A stretch of 64,000 bases of DNA from Macrostomum hystrix (Eukaryota > Platyhelminthes > Macrostomidae): NCBI GenBank assembly GCA_950097015.1, contig CATNEN010000007.1:2914001-2978000 (forward strand), written 5' to 3'. The translations under genes were made by a program, and so were the position numbers. Positions 23,101 to 32,200 of this stretch are shown piece after piece. Positions within the stretch are counted from its first letter, which is position 1. Every line of letters begins with the position of its first letter. Under the pieces are notes generated by a model. It was given only the letters and a program-made list of their open reading frames with translations. It was not told the DNA's origin and searched no databases.

Positions 23101-26100
23101 AGGCAGGCCGCTGGCTCATCGCTAGCCTTTAATCCGAACGACAAGAATGTGTAAGTGCGAAGTAGACGTCCTAAGTTTTAAGCTTGATGTCCATTTCATG
23201 TACCTTCGCTTCTCTTTCGCTTTTTGTAGTAGCTAAAAGTTTTAATCACAACCAAGTTTTTATCCGCCTACTATTAGTAGTTTAACAGCGCCACTCGGGG
23301 AAAAAATTTCAGCTACCTCGTGGGCACCGAGGACGGCAATCTGCACAAGTGCAGCTGCTCCTACAATGAGCAGTACTTGGAGAACTACTTTGGGCATTCA
23401 AGCCCGGTCTACTCCGTAAAATGGTCGCCATTTTCGCCTGACGTTTTTATCAGTTGCGCCGCTGACTGGACCATCAATCTGTGGCAGGCGGACCGCACGA
23501 AGCCAGTCACCACCATCGCCTCGTCCACGGTGAGTTTTCTGCCACACATTCAAATTTCATGATTGGCCTATTAAATCTCATCAGCTTGAATTTCTGACTG
23601 TAATTTTTTAACAATTGCATCAAACGATTGCAGAAGTCTGTTAACTGTTTGAGCTGGTCTCCCAAATCCTCCTGCGTGTTCGCATGCGTCAACGATGGTC
23701 AACTGGAAGTCTGGAATATGACGCATTCTACGTGAGTTTTTACTACACTGTGATCGCCTGATATTAACAAAATTTACGACCAACTCACTCCGCCGAGTCT
23801 TGCGCTGCCTAGCCCTAGATGACACCCACCTCACTCCACCAAGTCTTGCGCTGCCCTAGGCATAGATGACATCCACCTCACCCCGCCAAGTCTCGCGCTG
23901 CCTAGCCTTGGATGACATTCATCTCACTCCACCAAGTCGTGCCCTGCCTAGGATAACATCCACCCCACTCCGCCAGGTCTTGCGCTGCCTAGCCCTAGAT
24001 GACACCCACCTCACTCCACCAGGTTTCGCGCTGCCTAGCCTTAGATAACACCCACCTCACTCCACCAGTCTCGCTCTGCCTAGCCTTGGATGACATTCAT
24101 CTCACTCCACCAAGTCGTGCCCTGCCTAGAATAACATCCACCCCACTCCGCCAGGTCTTGCGCTGCCTAACCCAAGATGACATTCACCTTACTCAGACGA
24201 CAAGTCACATTTCCGAATCATATCACATCTAATAATTTTAAACAAACTAAGTAAAGGTCTGAACCTGTTTTATTATTCGCAGTGTATCTGTTGAATCGCT
24301 TTTAAAATTATTTAAGAAAAAAAATATTTTTGCGGCACTAAATACTATCCAGAGGATCACATTACAAAGCATGTACAATTTATTATTTTAACAAACACAA
24401 CAAAAACTAATTTCAGACTGGACCCGATCATCACGGAGCCAACAGACGAGGACACTGGCCGCTACACCCACGTGCTATTCTCCGAGAACAGCGACGTAAG
24501 TTAGAAAAGCTTGCTAATTTTCATGCTACTCATAGTAAGATACGTTAGAATTTAGTGTCTTTTAGACTTTTTTCAATACAAGTCTCTATAATAAAAGACA
24601 GTTTCATATTTTGGGTCTTAAAGTCAAATTGTATGATAAGCTTCCTAACAATGTTTCTGCTGCTGCTGCTGCTGCTGCTGCTGCCTCATGAGTATCTGCT
24701 GCCGGTCCCAAAGTCGTTGCTCTGTAGCGCAGAAGATGCAGATAGTTGTGGCCGTTGATGCTGCTGCTGCTGCTGACACGCCAAGGTGTTGATTGTTGCT
24801 ATTCGCTAAAGCCAGCAGAGCGCAAGGACCGCTAGAGCTGACGCAGCCAGTTGTGAGCACAGCTCTCAGGTGAGCAATGTACCTGGCTGCCAGGCGGAGA
24901 GTCTCAACTTTGGACAGTTTTCGATCGCTCGGCTCGGTTGGGATGCAGCAGCGGAGCCTGCCGAAGGCGGCGTTGACGTCGGCGGTTCGTCGGCGCTCCT
25001 TTAGAGGCGGCTGCTGCTGCTGCTCCTGCTGCTTTGATCGACCCACCATTTTATTGGCAGCGATGATAGCTGAACGAACCTACAATAGGCATGAGTGTCA
25101 GTTAAAGTTAAAGTTAAAGTTACAATAGTTCGTTTGTAATATTAGATAACTTGCGATGTACTTTAAAAGTGATAGAAAAGAACAGAAAATTTGGCGAAAG
25201 TCTATCTTCCGCCACCGAGGAGAGAATTTTGCTGGCCTATTTCGCTGACTCATGAGCACACAAGCACACAAGCTGTACATCTGCCCTGACTTTCTCATCG
25301 TCAGGCAGTGCACACTTTCACTGTGCCTTGGAGGTTGGCCCTCAAGGGCGTAAATTGCAGGCGACCAAGCCTTCTCTCCGCGGCTGCGCCCCAAATGAAT
25401 GTGGCCTCGCCGGGGAATCGAGCTCAGGGACCTTGGCGCGAGAGGCAAACGCGTTGACCGCTGTCACTGACCCACTCCTGGGTTAGTTATCGAGAATTTA
25501 AATTTACCAGCTCTGAGCTCTTTTCTGCGGAGTTTCTGCCTTGCTGCTCTGATTTAAAATCGGATTAACAGATCAATTCTTAAATCATTGTTTGCTTAAA
25601 CTTACCAGAATTCAGAAAAAGCAGAACTATGAAACTTTGAGTGTTTTGAAACTGTTTAGAGAGATTCCAGGTAAAAAATCTGCTTTCAAATAGAATCGTT
25701 GCGTCCCTGTTTTCATAGAAGCAAAAATCTCGGGGGAAGGGAAGGTGTGGGGTTGGCTACGGGCGCCGGTTAGAGGGCTCCAACCAATGACCGCCGTTCG
25801 CTTTTAACAACATTCTGCAATAGCCCCCCCCCCAATGTCTGCAGCAGACTTAATGACAGATGAACTTCCCCTTCAAAAAGCCTAATGACCCACAGCGCCA
25901 ATTAAATGTGGAACCCAATGGTCTTGTTTGGCCAGTTATTTTCATTCCGGTGAAGAAAAGTGTGAAAATAAGGCCTGTTTCGCTTCGACCCCCGTCCAAA
26001 CATTCTCTTCGTTTTTCTATTAGCGATGGTGCATGAATGGGTATTGCAGAGCTTGTTAAGGATGGCCTCGCAGCCCTTTGGTTGCTATGCCATGCTAATG

Positions 26101-28097
26101 ACTAGCAACTAAGGAGAGAAAGAAATCCTCTTAACTATCTACTGCTTTTGTTTACAATTAACTAACTGCCGTCTCTATTAGCAACAAATCCTTCCGCAAT
26201 CCATGCAGAGTCTTCTAGTCGGTGATGCCCAGGGCAACATACACGTACTCAAGCTTGAGAACATGCCAACTGCGCCAAAGAATCAGGTGAGCTGCTTGGC
26301 CTGCGACTCATTGACAATGAAAGACTGAGAAAACTTTTCAAGTTACTGAAAGCGACTGATGAAGAGTTTGGGAGGAACTGATAGATACTTTATGAGGCCT
26401 TTGAGAGACTTAGTAGCTTTGATAGACACTTTGGCATCTGCTATCCCACCATCCTGCTATCCCACCATCCTGCTATCCCACCATCCTGCCATCCCACCAT
26501 CCTGCTATCCCACCATCCTGCCATCCCACCATCCTGCTATCCCACCATCCTGCCATCCCACCATCCTGCTATCCCACCATTCTGCTATCCCACCATCCTG
26601 CCATCCCACCATCCTGCCATCCCACCATCCTGCTATCCCACCATCCTGCCATCCCACCATCCTGCTATCCCACCATCCTGCCATCCCACCATCCTGCTAT
26701 CCCACCATCCTGCCATCCCACCATCCTGCTATCCCACCATCCTGCTATCCCACCATCCTGCCATCCCACCATCCTGCTATCCCACCATCCTGCTATCCCA
26801 CCATCCTGCTATCCCACCATCCTGCCATCCCACCATCCTGCCATCCCACCATCCTGCTATCCCACCATCCTGATATCCCACCATCCTGATATCCCACAAT
26901 CCTGCTATCCCATCATCCTGCTATCCCACAACTATAGTTTTAGTTTAGGAGGTCGGTGGCCTAGCGGTCTAACGCGTTTGCCTCTCGCACCACAGTCACT
27001 AAGTTCGATTCTGCGAACAGAGTTTGAGACTTTGGACGGGATCGGATTCTTCAGTTGAAATCGAATAATTAGTAGAACCGAATTCTATACTTCCGCTTGT
27101 TTATCTTTGCTCTCTTGCCAGCGCAGCTTCAGATTTCAACCTTTCGTTTCGTTCTTGTCTTGTCCGACCCTCTTCTCCGAGTGTTTCTGCTTCTTTATTC
27201 TCTCCTTTTGAAGAATTTCGAAAGTTCGATTACGCAACCAAGTGGGCTATCGCGCTTCTGCTGGTTGCCAGGCATTTCAATGGCCACGATTCTGGACATT
27301 TTCCACATTCTTAAACTTTCCCTGCTTTGCTTGGCATCCTCGAGAAAACATGTTTCATGGAAATGGAATTTTGATAGATATTCTGGATTTGAAGGGAAAA
27401 TTATTTAGACTCTGAAAGCACGATTGAAATGACATAACCGATAAGCCGAAGCTCCGAAAGCTGTAAATCCGTTATAAAAAGAATAATAAAATAACTTCCG
27501 TTAATTTTAAATCCAATTCAAAAGCCTCCGTTGTTGGCGAATCCGTTTAAAACTTTCGTTTAAATTTCTTTAAATTAAAATCCATTACAAGGGCTAAAAT
27601 CGGTTAAAAATAGCTTTCGTTACTTCCGAATTTGTTACAATTGTTTCAGTTCTTTTAAATAAAAAAAATCGGTAGGGTAAATGTTCTTACTAAAAATAAA
27701 TTCCTGTAACAGACATTATCGACCATGTTTGTTTAAGTTCTGTTCAACTGAATGGCACCGTTTTCATGGAGGTCTAAAACAACTGTCAAGATAAAATAAA
27801 TAATAAATTATCTTATGTTATCATAAATGGCGGAATTTTTTTATCCAAATGGTGGACTTTCACGAAAATCGGTCATTCGGTTTGGGAGGGCACTCGTGAA
27901 GTAGGCAGCGGGTATTTGAAATACCGGTCTTTCCCGATGTGGGAAAATAGCCTGGTCTTGCTACTGTTAAGTAGTATGATTCGAGCATACTAGTTATTTA
28001 TTATCGATTAATTCACCAACAGGCCGAGGCGCTGGACCGAGTGATTCAACTGGCCCTGAAGACTGAGATGAGCGCCAGCCAGACTGGGACGGCCTGA
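11108..28097 (+). CDS. DNAI1: Axonemal outer-arm dynein intermediate chain, DNAI1-like
   Basis: Fourteen exons fit GT-AG and phase: 11108-11329, 11408-11782, 11926-12208, 17500-17592, 18579-18685, 18759-18861, 19265-19428, 22318-22559, 22860-23150, 23313-23529, 23634-23731, 24417-24495, 26182-26286, 28023-28097 (TGA). They encode about 817 residues (human DNAI1 is about 700). The start at 11108 has a strong context (AGCATGG); an in-frame ATG at 11018, just after a TAA, would add 30 residues. The N-terminal third is low-complexity with a conserved dynein-IC patch ([12 protein letters not shown], then [17 protein letters not shown]). The C-terminal half is a WD40 propeller: [95 protein letters not shown]. 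The protein tethers outer dynein arms to ciliary doublets. The small exon 17500-17592 is the least certain. Confidence 0.92.
12431..17310. repeat. 41-bp minisatellite, about 119 copies, intron 3 of DNAI1
   Basis: Nearly uninterrupted tandem copies of a 41-bp GT-rich unit whose parts are GGTGAGTG, TCTAATTGGGTTTTGTGTG and TTCTAAGTGAATT. Variants (GTGGATT/GTGAATT, TTATAAG/TTCTAAG, TTTCGTG/TTTTGTG) mix along the array. Every unit carries TTG|GTGAGT, a near-consensus splice donor on the gene's sense strand. The cluster of TTTCGTG/TTCTTAG variants at 13981 recurs at 16072, exactly 51 units (2,091 bp) away. Confidence 0.98.
17630..18180. repeat. Pyrimidine-rich minisatellite (CCTTTCCGCC-type), DNAI1 intron 4
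   Basis: Irregular tandem copies of TTTCCGCCTCC / CCCTTTCCGCC, with a longer module (ACCCTCAGACTTCCGTC) recurring at three places. It starts about 37 nt after the donor at 17593. Strong C/T strand asymmetry. Confidence 0.9.
18895..19195. repeat. Purine-rich tandem repeat (unit about 48 bp), DNAI1 intron 6
   Basis: Copies of GAAGTAGATAAGGAG, GTCTGGGAAGTGGATTAGG and AGTAGGAGTGA. The array begins about 33 nt after the donor at 18862. Confidence 0.9.
19463..20515. repeat. 21-bp minisatellite, about 50 copies, DNAI1 intron 7
   Basis: The unit contains ACTCAAGTTGTGGATTCCCT, with GATGAT/GGGGAT/GTGGAT variants in blocks. Unit length is a multiple of three and lacks stops in several frames, which explains the long frames on both strands. 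It starts about 34 nt after the donor at 19429. Confidence 0.97.
20566..22122 (-). mobile_element. Full-length Tc1/mariner-like DNA transposon
   Basis: Long terminal inverted repeats flank an intact transposase. Left TIR 20566-20708 and right TIR 21991-22122 share the outer end TATACTTTTTTGCG and most of their length, including GTGTTCACGCAAAACGGTT. The left copy has an extra roughly 11-bp insert. The outermost TA on each side is the expected TA target duplication, giving about 1.56 kb. The TIRs contain repeated TTCGTCCA motifs that could be transposase binding sites. It lies in DNAI1 intron 7, antisense to the gene, between a 21-bp minisatellite and exon 8. Confidence 0.93.
20807..21928 (-). 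CDS. Tc1/mariner (IS630 superfamily) DDE transposase, intact
   Basis: 373 codons uninterrupted. A second in-frame Met at codon 22 (MNRGPYHP, 21865) is the more likely start by family form. Residues about 30-110 form a paired-type helix-turn-helix ([26 protein letters not shown] linker, then a second HTH). The catalytic core has FLDEFGLN (first Asp), AIFDGARAH (second Asp) and [11 protein letters not shown] (Glu). Thirty residues separate the second Asp from the Glu, shorter than the 34 or more of classical Tc1 members. The enzyme cuts and pastes the element at TA sites. No stops, good TIRs and a TA duplication suggest a young, possibly active copy. Confidence 0.93.
   Translation of the reverse strand: MLPLQLQQRISSILNPAKQSKMNRGPYHPVSNEDRRRLALVVEEGRDWKQLADILGIKRKTAKTIVDTYVQTGRIEKLPSAGGRPKQLQEQQIESIIEFLEANPSAALQMMRNHLMQLGNEGQLPHVSTISRALDKQLVTLKLARQITFDWNNPVVKAARCEYAQWMMNEGHDRNQIFLDEFGLNLWTARTQGWANRGQPAVRTVRGQRGQNLTLCLAISPQWGLVHYALVEGGFRAQNFADFLVELDVLVEAEWVAIFDGARAHLQVPGLSPQHSTYQLPPYSPYLNPTERAGSSLKASVKRALAVPAIQHELSNRQAAAAANLTLHAWRMHILKREVEAALHVITQEKCQQWNNHTVGYYGRCLDYEDILN
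22581..22850. repeat. CACCTCACTCC-type minisatellite, DNAI1 intron 8
   Basis: Tandem units of CACCTCACTCCACAAACGC, then CACCTCACTCCGCAGTGACA (about 20-22 bp). It begins about 21 nt after the donor at 22560 and ends just before the acceptor at 22857-22859. Confidence 0.92.
23768..24195. repeat. About 45-bp tandem repeat, DNAI1 intron 11
   Basis: Copies containing ATGACACCCACCTCACTCC and CTTGCGCTGCCTAGCC. It begins about 36 nt after the donor at 23732. It shares the CACCCACCTCACTCC core with the repeat three introns upstream (22581-22850), suggesting a common origin. Confidence 0.9.
24645..25049 (-). CDS. bHLH transcription factor, scleraxis/paraxis-like, nested in DNAI1 intron 12
   Basis: Single-exon ORF of 134 residues. 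ATG at 25049 has a strong context (AAAATGG), and an in-frame TAG lies shortly upstream. Residues about 17-65 are a complete bHLH: basic region [11 protein letters not shown] with the DNA-contacting Glu, helix 1 [10 protein letters not shown], loop PTEPSDRK, helix 2 [17 protein letters not shown]. PTEPxDRKLSKxETLRLA is characteristic of the scleraxis/paraxis (TCF15) group of class A bHLH factors, which bind E-boxes as E-protein heterodimers and act in mesoderm. A Gln run lies before the bHLH, and a C-terminal Gln run is encoded by a CTG/CAG repeat at 24657-24683. It lies antisense within the intron 24496-26181. A short length and no intron could also fit a retrocopy, but there are no lesions. 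Confidence 0.85.
   Translation of the reverse strand: MVGRSKQQEQQQQPPLKERRRTADVNAAFGRLRCCIPTEPSDRKLSKVETLRLAARYIAHLRAVLTTGCVSSSGPCALLALANSNNQHLGVSAAAAASTATTICIFCATEQRLWDRQQILMRQQQQQQQQQKHC
25250..25485 (-). mobile_element. tRNA-derived SINE-like element, family 1
   Basis: On the minus strand a tRNA-like head (CGCGTTTGCCTCTCGCGCC, then a B-box-like GAGCTCGATTCC) leads into a body with CCGCGGAGAGAAGGCTTGG, CCTCCAAGGCACAG and GTGCACTGCCTGACGATG. The same head and body occur at 34440-34690. It lies in DNAI1 intron 12 beside the bHLH gene. Confidence 0.75.
25486..26181. other. Remainder of DNAI1 intron 12
   Basis: No gene or repeat array is seen; a C-run occurs near 25824. It could hold regulatory sequence for the nested bHLH gene, whose 5' side faces this segment. 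Confidence 0.35.
26437..26932. repeat. 15-bp minisatellite, DNAI1 intron 13
   Basis: About 33 copies of CATCCTGCTATCCCA with C/T variants. The unit is a multiple of three and stop-free. The same unit forms part of the array at 31375-31795 in the neighbouring lectin gene. Confidence 0.97.
26945..27030 (+). mobile_element. SINE head, family 1 (partial)
   Basis: GGCCTAGCGGTCTAACGCG (A-box-like), TTTGCCTCTCGCACCA and AAGTTCGATTCT (B-box-like) match the tRNA-like head of the elements at 25250 and 34440. The family-1 body is not seen downstream. Confidence 0.65.
27031..28022. other. Remainder of DNAI1 intron 13, with a dispersed repeat at 27840-27925
   Basis: AT-rich, no gene. The stretch around ACGAAAATCGGTCATTCGG, GTGAAGTAGGCAG and GGGTATTTGAAA recurs at 43465-43535 in a kinase intron, marking an unidentified dispersed repeat. 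Confidence 0.6.
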
Positions 28098-29281
28098 GAC
28101 ATCCGGAGTTCGATTTCCGTGTTATACTTGCTTTCGAAAATTTTATCTCTGATTTTTAAACGCTAGGCAGGTTAAGATATTGTGAATTCTTTCTAATGTG
28201 ATTATTTGTTTAATAATATATTATTATTTTCTTGTTTGCAGCCTGTGCATGTAATTCGAGTGTTTCTTAGTGTTTAAAGTTTTTTGTGATAACGAACAAT
28301 TTTTGTGATAACTAATGTTACGAACAAACGTAACAAAAATTTATAATATTATTATGTTTAACATCATCATAAATAAATATTGAACTTACGAGTGTATTTA
28401 TTCAGCTAGTTCAATAAGAGTTCGAAAATATAATTTATAAAAATGATGACTTCAAATATACAAATTAATCAGATTGTTGCTTAAAAGCATTCTTTTTTAA
28501 GAAAATACTATTTCTGGAATCTAAAAAAATATGTTATAATTTAAAACTAGTGATTGCCATTTCATATTGTTTGAGTAAGTTTACAACTAAACACAAAAAT
28601 GTCAGCAATAGATAATGAAATAGTTTCACCAGTAACAAAATATAAAATTAAAATGAAAAGTTATTGAATCGTACAAATGTAAAAAAACATGTGAATATCA
28701 ATGTTTAGAATTTAGTACTATTGATAATTATAAATAATGCAATGATGATTATATACTTAATTATCAGCCCTGCCCAACTCCAGAATTAAAAAAAAAACAA
28801 TTAAAAATGTTCAGCAGTTATACTGCAATGATGGTTATCTGCCGTCTGCCAGCATATACCATATACCATATACTTCATTATCAGCCGTGCCCAACTCCAG
28901 AATAAAAAAACAATTAAAAATGTTCAGCAGTTATAATGCAATGATGATTATATATACTTCATTATCAGTCGTGCTTAACTCCTGAATTGTAAAAAATTAT
29001 AATAATGTTCAGCAGTTAAAGGAAAAAATGCACTCCATGCAGAAAATTGACGACAGAAAAAAATGTGCCCACCACCTGGTAGCCAATGGCATGAATAGCT
29101 AAATGTTCAGCCAGTGGGACTTCCTCAATTCATAGCGAGAGACAGAAAAATGAGAGGTATAATAATGCTGCAGACTGCTTCAGCAGTACTTTATCAAGCG
29201 ATTTCAAAAAAAGAAAATTTCAGAACATTTCTTTGTTATGGACGTCACGAAATAACTAAACTTGAATTATAGAAAATTATC
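28098..29281. other. Intergenic between DNAI1 and the lectin gene; local roughly 110-bp triplication
   Basis: AT-rich. At about 28735-29000, three diverged copies share ATTATCAGCCGTGCCCAACT and AAAAATGTTCAGCAGTTAT. No gene is seen. This interval should contain the lectin gene promoter. Confidence 0.6.
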
Positions 29282-32200
29282 ATGAAACTCCGTGTGCAGC
29301 AAGTATTTTATTTATTTTGGTTCTTATCGAATGGCGCGTTGATCTTCGGCCAAGGTGAGGCTATTTTATTACAATTAGAACCGTAGATAGAATCGCTACG
29401 ATAGACGATAGAAGAAGCCATAGATGAAACCGCAGAGAGAACCGTAGCAGGAATCGCAGCTAGAACCGTAGCAGGAATCGCAGCAAGAACAGTAACAGGA
29501 ATCGCAGCTAGAACCGCATCAGAAATCGCAGCTAGAACCGTAGCAGGAATCGCAGTTAGAACCGTAGCAGGAATCGCAGCTAGAACAGTAACAGGAATCG
29601 CAGCTAGAACAGTAACAGGAATCGCAGCTAGAACAGTAACAGGAATCGCAGCTAGAACCGTAGCAGGAATCGCAGCTAGAACAGTAACAGGAATCGCTGC
29701 TAGAACCGCATCAGGAATCGCAGCTAGAACCGTAGCAGGAATCGCAGCTAGAACAGTAACAGGAATCGCAGCTAGAACCGTAGCAGGAATCGCAGCAAGA
29801 ACAGTAACAGGAATCGCAGCTAGAACCGTAGCAGGAATCGCAGCAAGAACAGTAACAGGAATCGCAGCTAGAACCGCATCAGGAATCGCAGCTAGAACCG
29901 TAGCAGGAATCGCAGTTAGAACCGTAGCAGGAATCGCAGCTAGAACAGTAACAGGAATCGCAGCTAGAACAGTAACAGGAATCGCAGCTAGAACAGTAAC
30001 AGGAATCGCAGCTAGAACCGTAGCAGGAATCGCAGCTAGAACAGTAGCTAGAGTCGCAACAGAAGCTATTGCAGCATCATAATTGAGGTTGTAACAATGT
30101 GAGCACTATTTAGAATCGCAGCTTGTTTTTGGGGTCTTAGAAAATTATTAACATAGAAAAAACGTCACAAAATTTGAGAAAACTTTAGAAAATTTCATTA
30201 CCAGTTTTCTAACAATCTACGATTTTTGAATTATTTAGTACGAGCTATAATTAAGAAAATTACAATGGCATTCTAAAATTACTGCACAAGAAAAACGTAC
30301 TACTATGCATCTGTTTGTAAGGCCTTCACTAAAGAGTCCAGAAAAATATACTTAAAAAAGTACTTAGAAGTTGCGATACTTCAGTACAATATGCTCATTG
30401 AACTGCGTGGTACGCGCGCACTACGAATCATTAAAAAGTTTTTTATAGACAAGGCCGACAGCCAACACGCAAATGCTTTTGTCCGCTCCAGCCTTTCATC
30501 AGCCACTACACCCAAGTGGAACTTTTGCTCCTAGCGCTGAATGCATTACCAATGCATTCAGCGTCAACTTCCCACCAATAAATACAACTGCTGCAGTCCT
30601 GCTATCCCACCACCTGGTATCCCACCACCTGGTATCCCACCACCTGGTATCCCACCACCTGGTATCCCACCACCTGGTATCCCACCACCTGGTATCCCAC
30701 CACCTGGTATCCCACCACCTGGTATCCCACCACCTGGTATCCCACCACCTGGTATCCCACCACCTGGTATCCCACCACCTGGTATCCCACCACCTGGTAT
30801 CCCACCACCTGGTATCCCACCACCTGGTATCCCACCACCTGGTATCCCACCACCTGGTATCCCACCACCTGGTATCCCACCACCTGGTATCCCACCACCT
30901 GGTATCCCACCACCTGGTATCCCACCACCTGGTATCCCACCACCTGGTATCCCACCACCTGGTATCCCACCACCTGGTATCCCACCACCTGGTATCCCAC
31001 CACCTGGTATCCCACCACCTGGTATCCCACCACCTGGTATCCCACCACCTGGTATCCCACCACCTGGTATCCCACCACCTGGTATCCCACCACCTGGTAT
31101 CCCACCACCTGGTATCCCACCACCTGGTATCCCACCACCTGGTATCCCACCACCTGGTATCCCACCACCTGGTATCCCACCACCTGGTATCCCACCACCT
31201 GGTATCCCACCACCTGGTATCCCACCACCTGGTATCCCACCATCCTGCCATCCCACCACCTGGTATCCCACCACCTGGTATCCCACCACCTGGTATCCCA
31301 CCACCTGGTATCCCACCACCTGGTATCCCACCACCTGGTATCCCACCACCTGGTATCCCACCACCTGGTATCCCACCATCCTGCCATCCCACCATCCTGC
31401 TATCCCACCATCCTGCTATCCCACCATCCTGCTATCCCACAATGCTGCTATCCCACCATCCTGCCATCCCACCATTCTGCTATCCCACCCTCCTGCTATC
31501 CCACCCTCCTGCTATCCCACCATCCTGCTATCCCACCATCCTGCTATCCCACCATCCTGCTATCCCACCATCCTGCCATCCCACCATCCTGCTATCCCAC
31601 CATCCTGCTATCCCACCATCCTGCCATCCCACCATTCTGCCATCCCACCATCCTGCCATCCCACCCTCCTGCTATCCCACCACCCTGCTATCCCACCATC
31701 CTGCTATCCCACCATCCTGCTATCCCACCATCCTGCTATCCTACCATCCTGCTATCCCACCATCCTGCTATCCCACCATCCTGCTATCCCACCAAAATCC
31801 CGCAGCTACTCCGCTGTGCCCCAATGGCCTGCTGACCCTGTCAGCCCAGCAACCAATTGTCAGCAAGGTCTGTCACGACCAGCTCTACGGCAGCCTTCTG
31901 TTGACATCGGGCAGCTGCAATAACATGGCGGTGTTCGAAGCTGCCCGTGTGCTCACAGACCAGCCGGACACTGTGGCCCTGCTGCTCAACTACCAGACTC
32001 AGCTGGTGTTTGTTGACAGGAGCAGTTTTTACATTCGAGTGTCGCCTCTGGCTTCCGCGGCTGACAAGCTGACTGCGGCCAGCTTTCGGATTCGTCAGCG
32101 AGACGGAGCGAGAGTCAGTTTGGAGAGCGTTCTGGCGCCCGGATATTTTGTGGGATTTGCGCTAAACTTCACTGGCTCCGCTGCCAACAACACGATGAGG

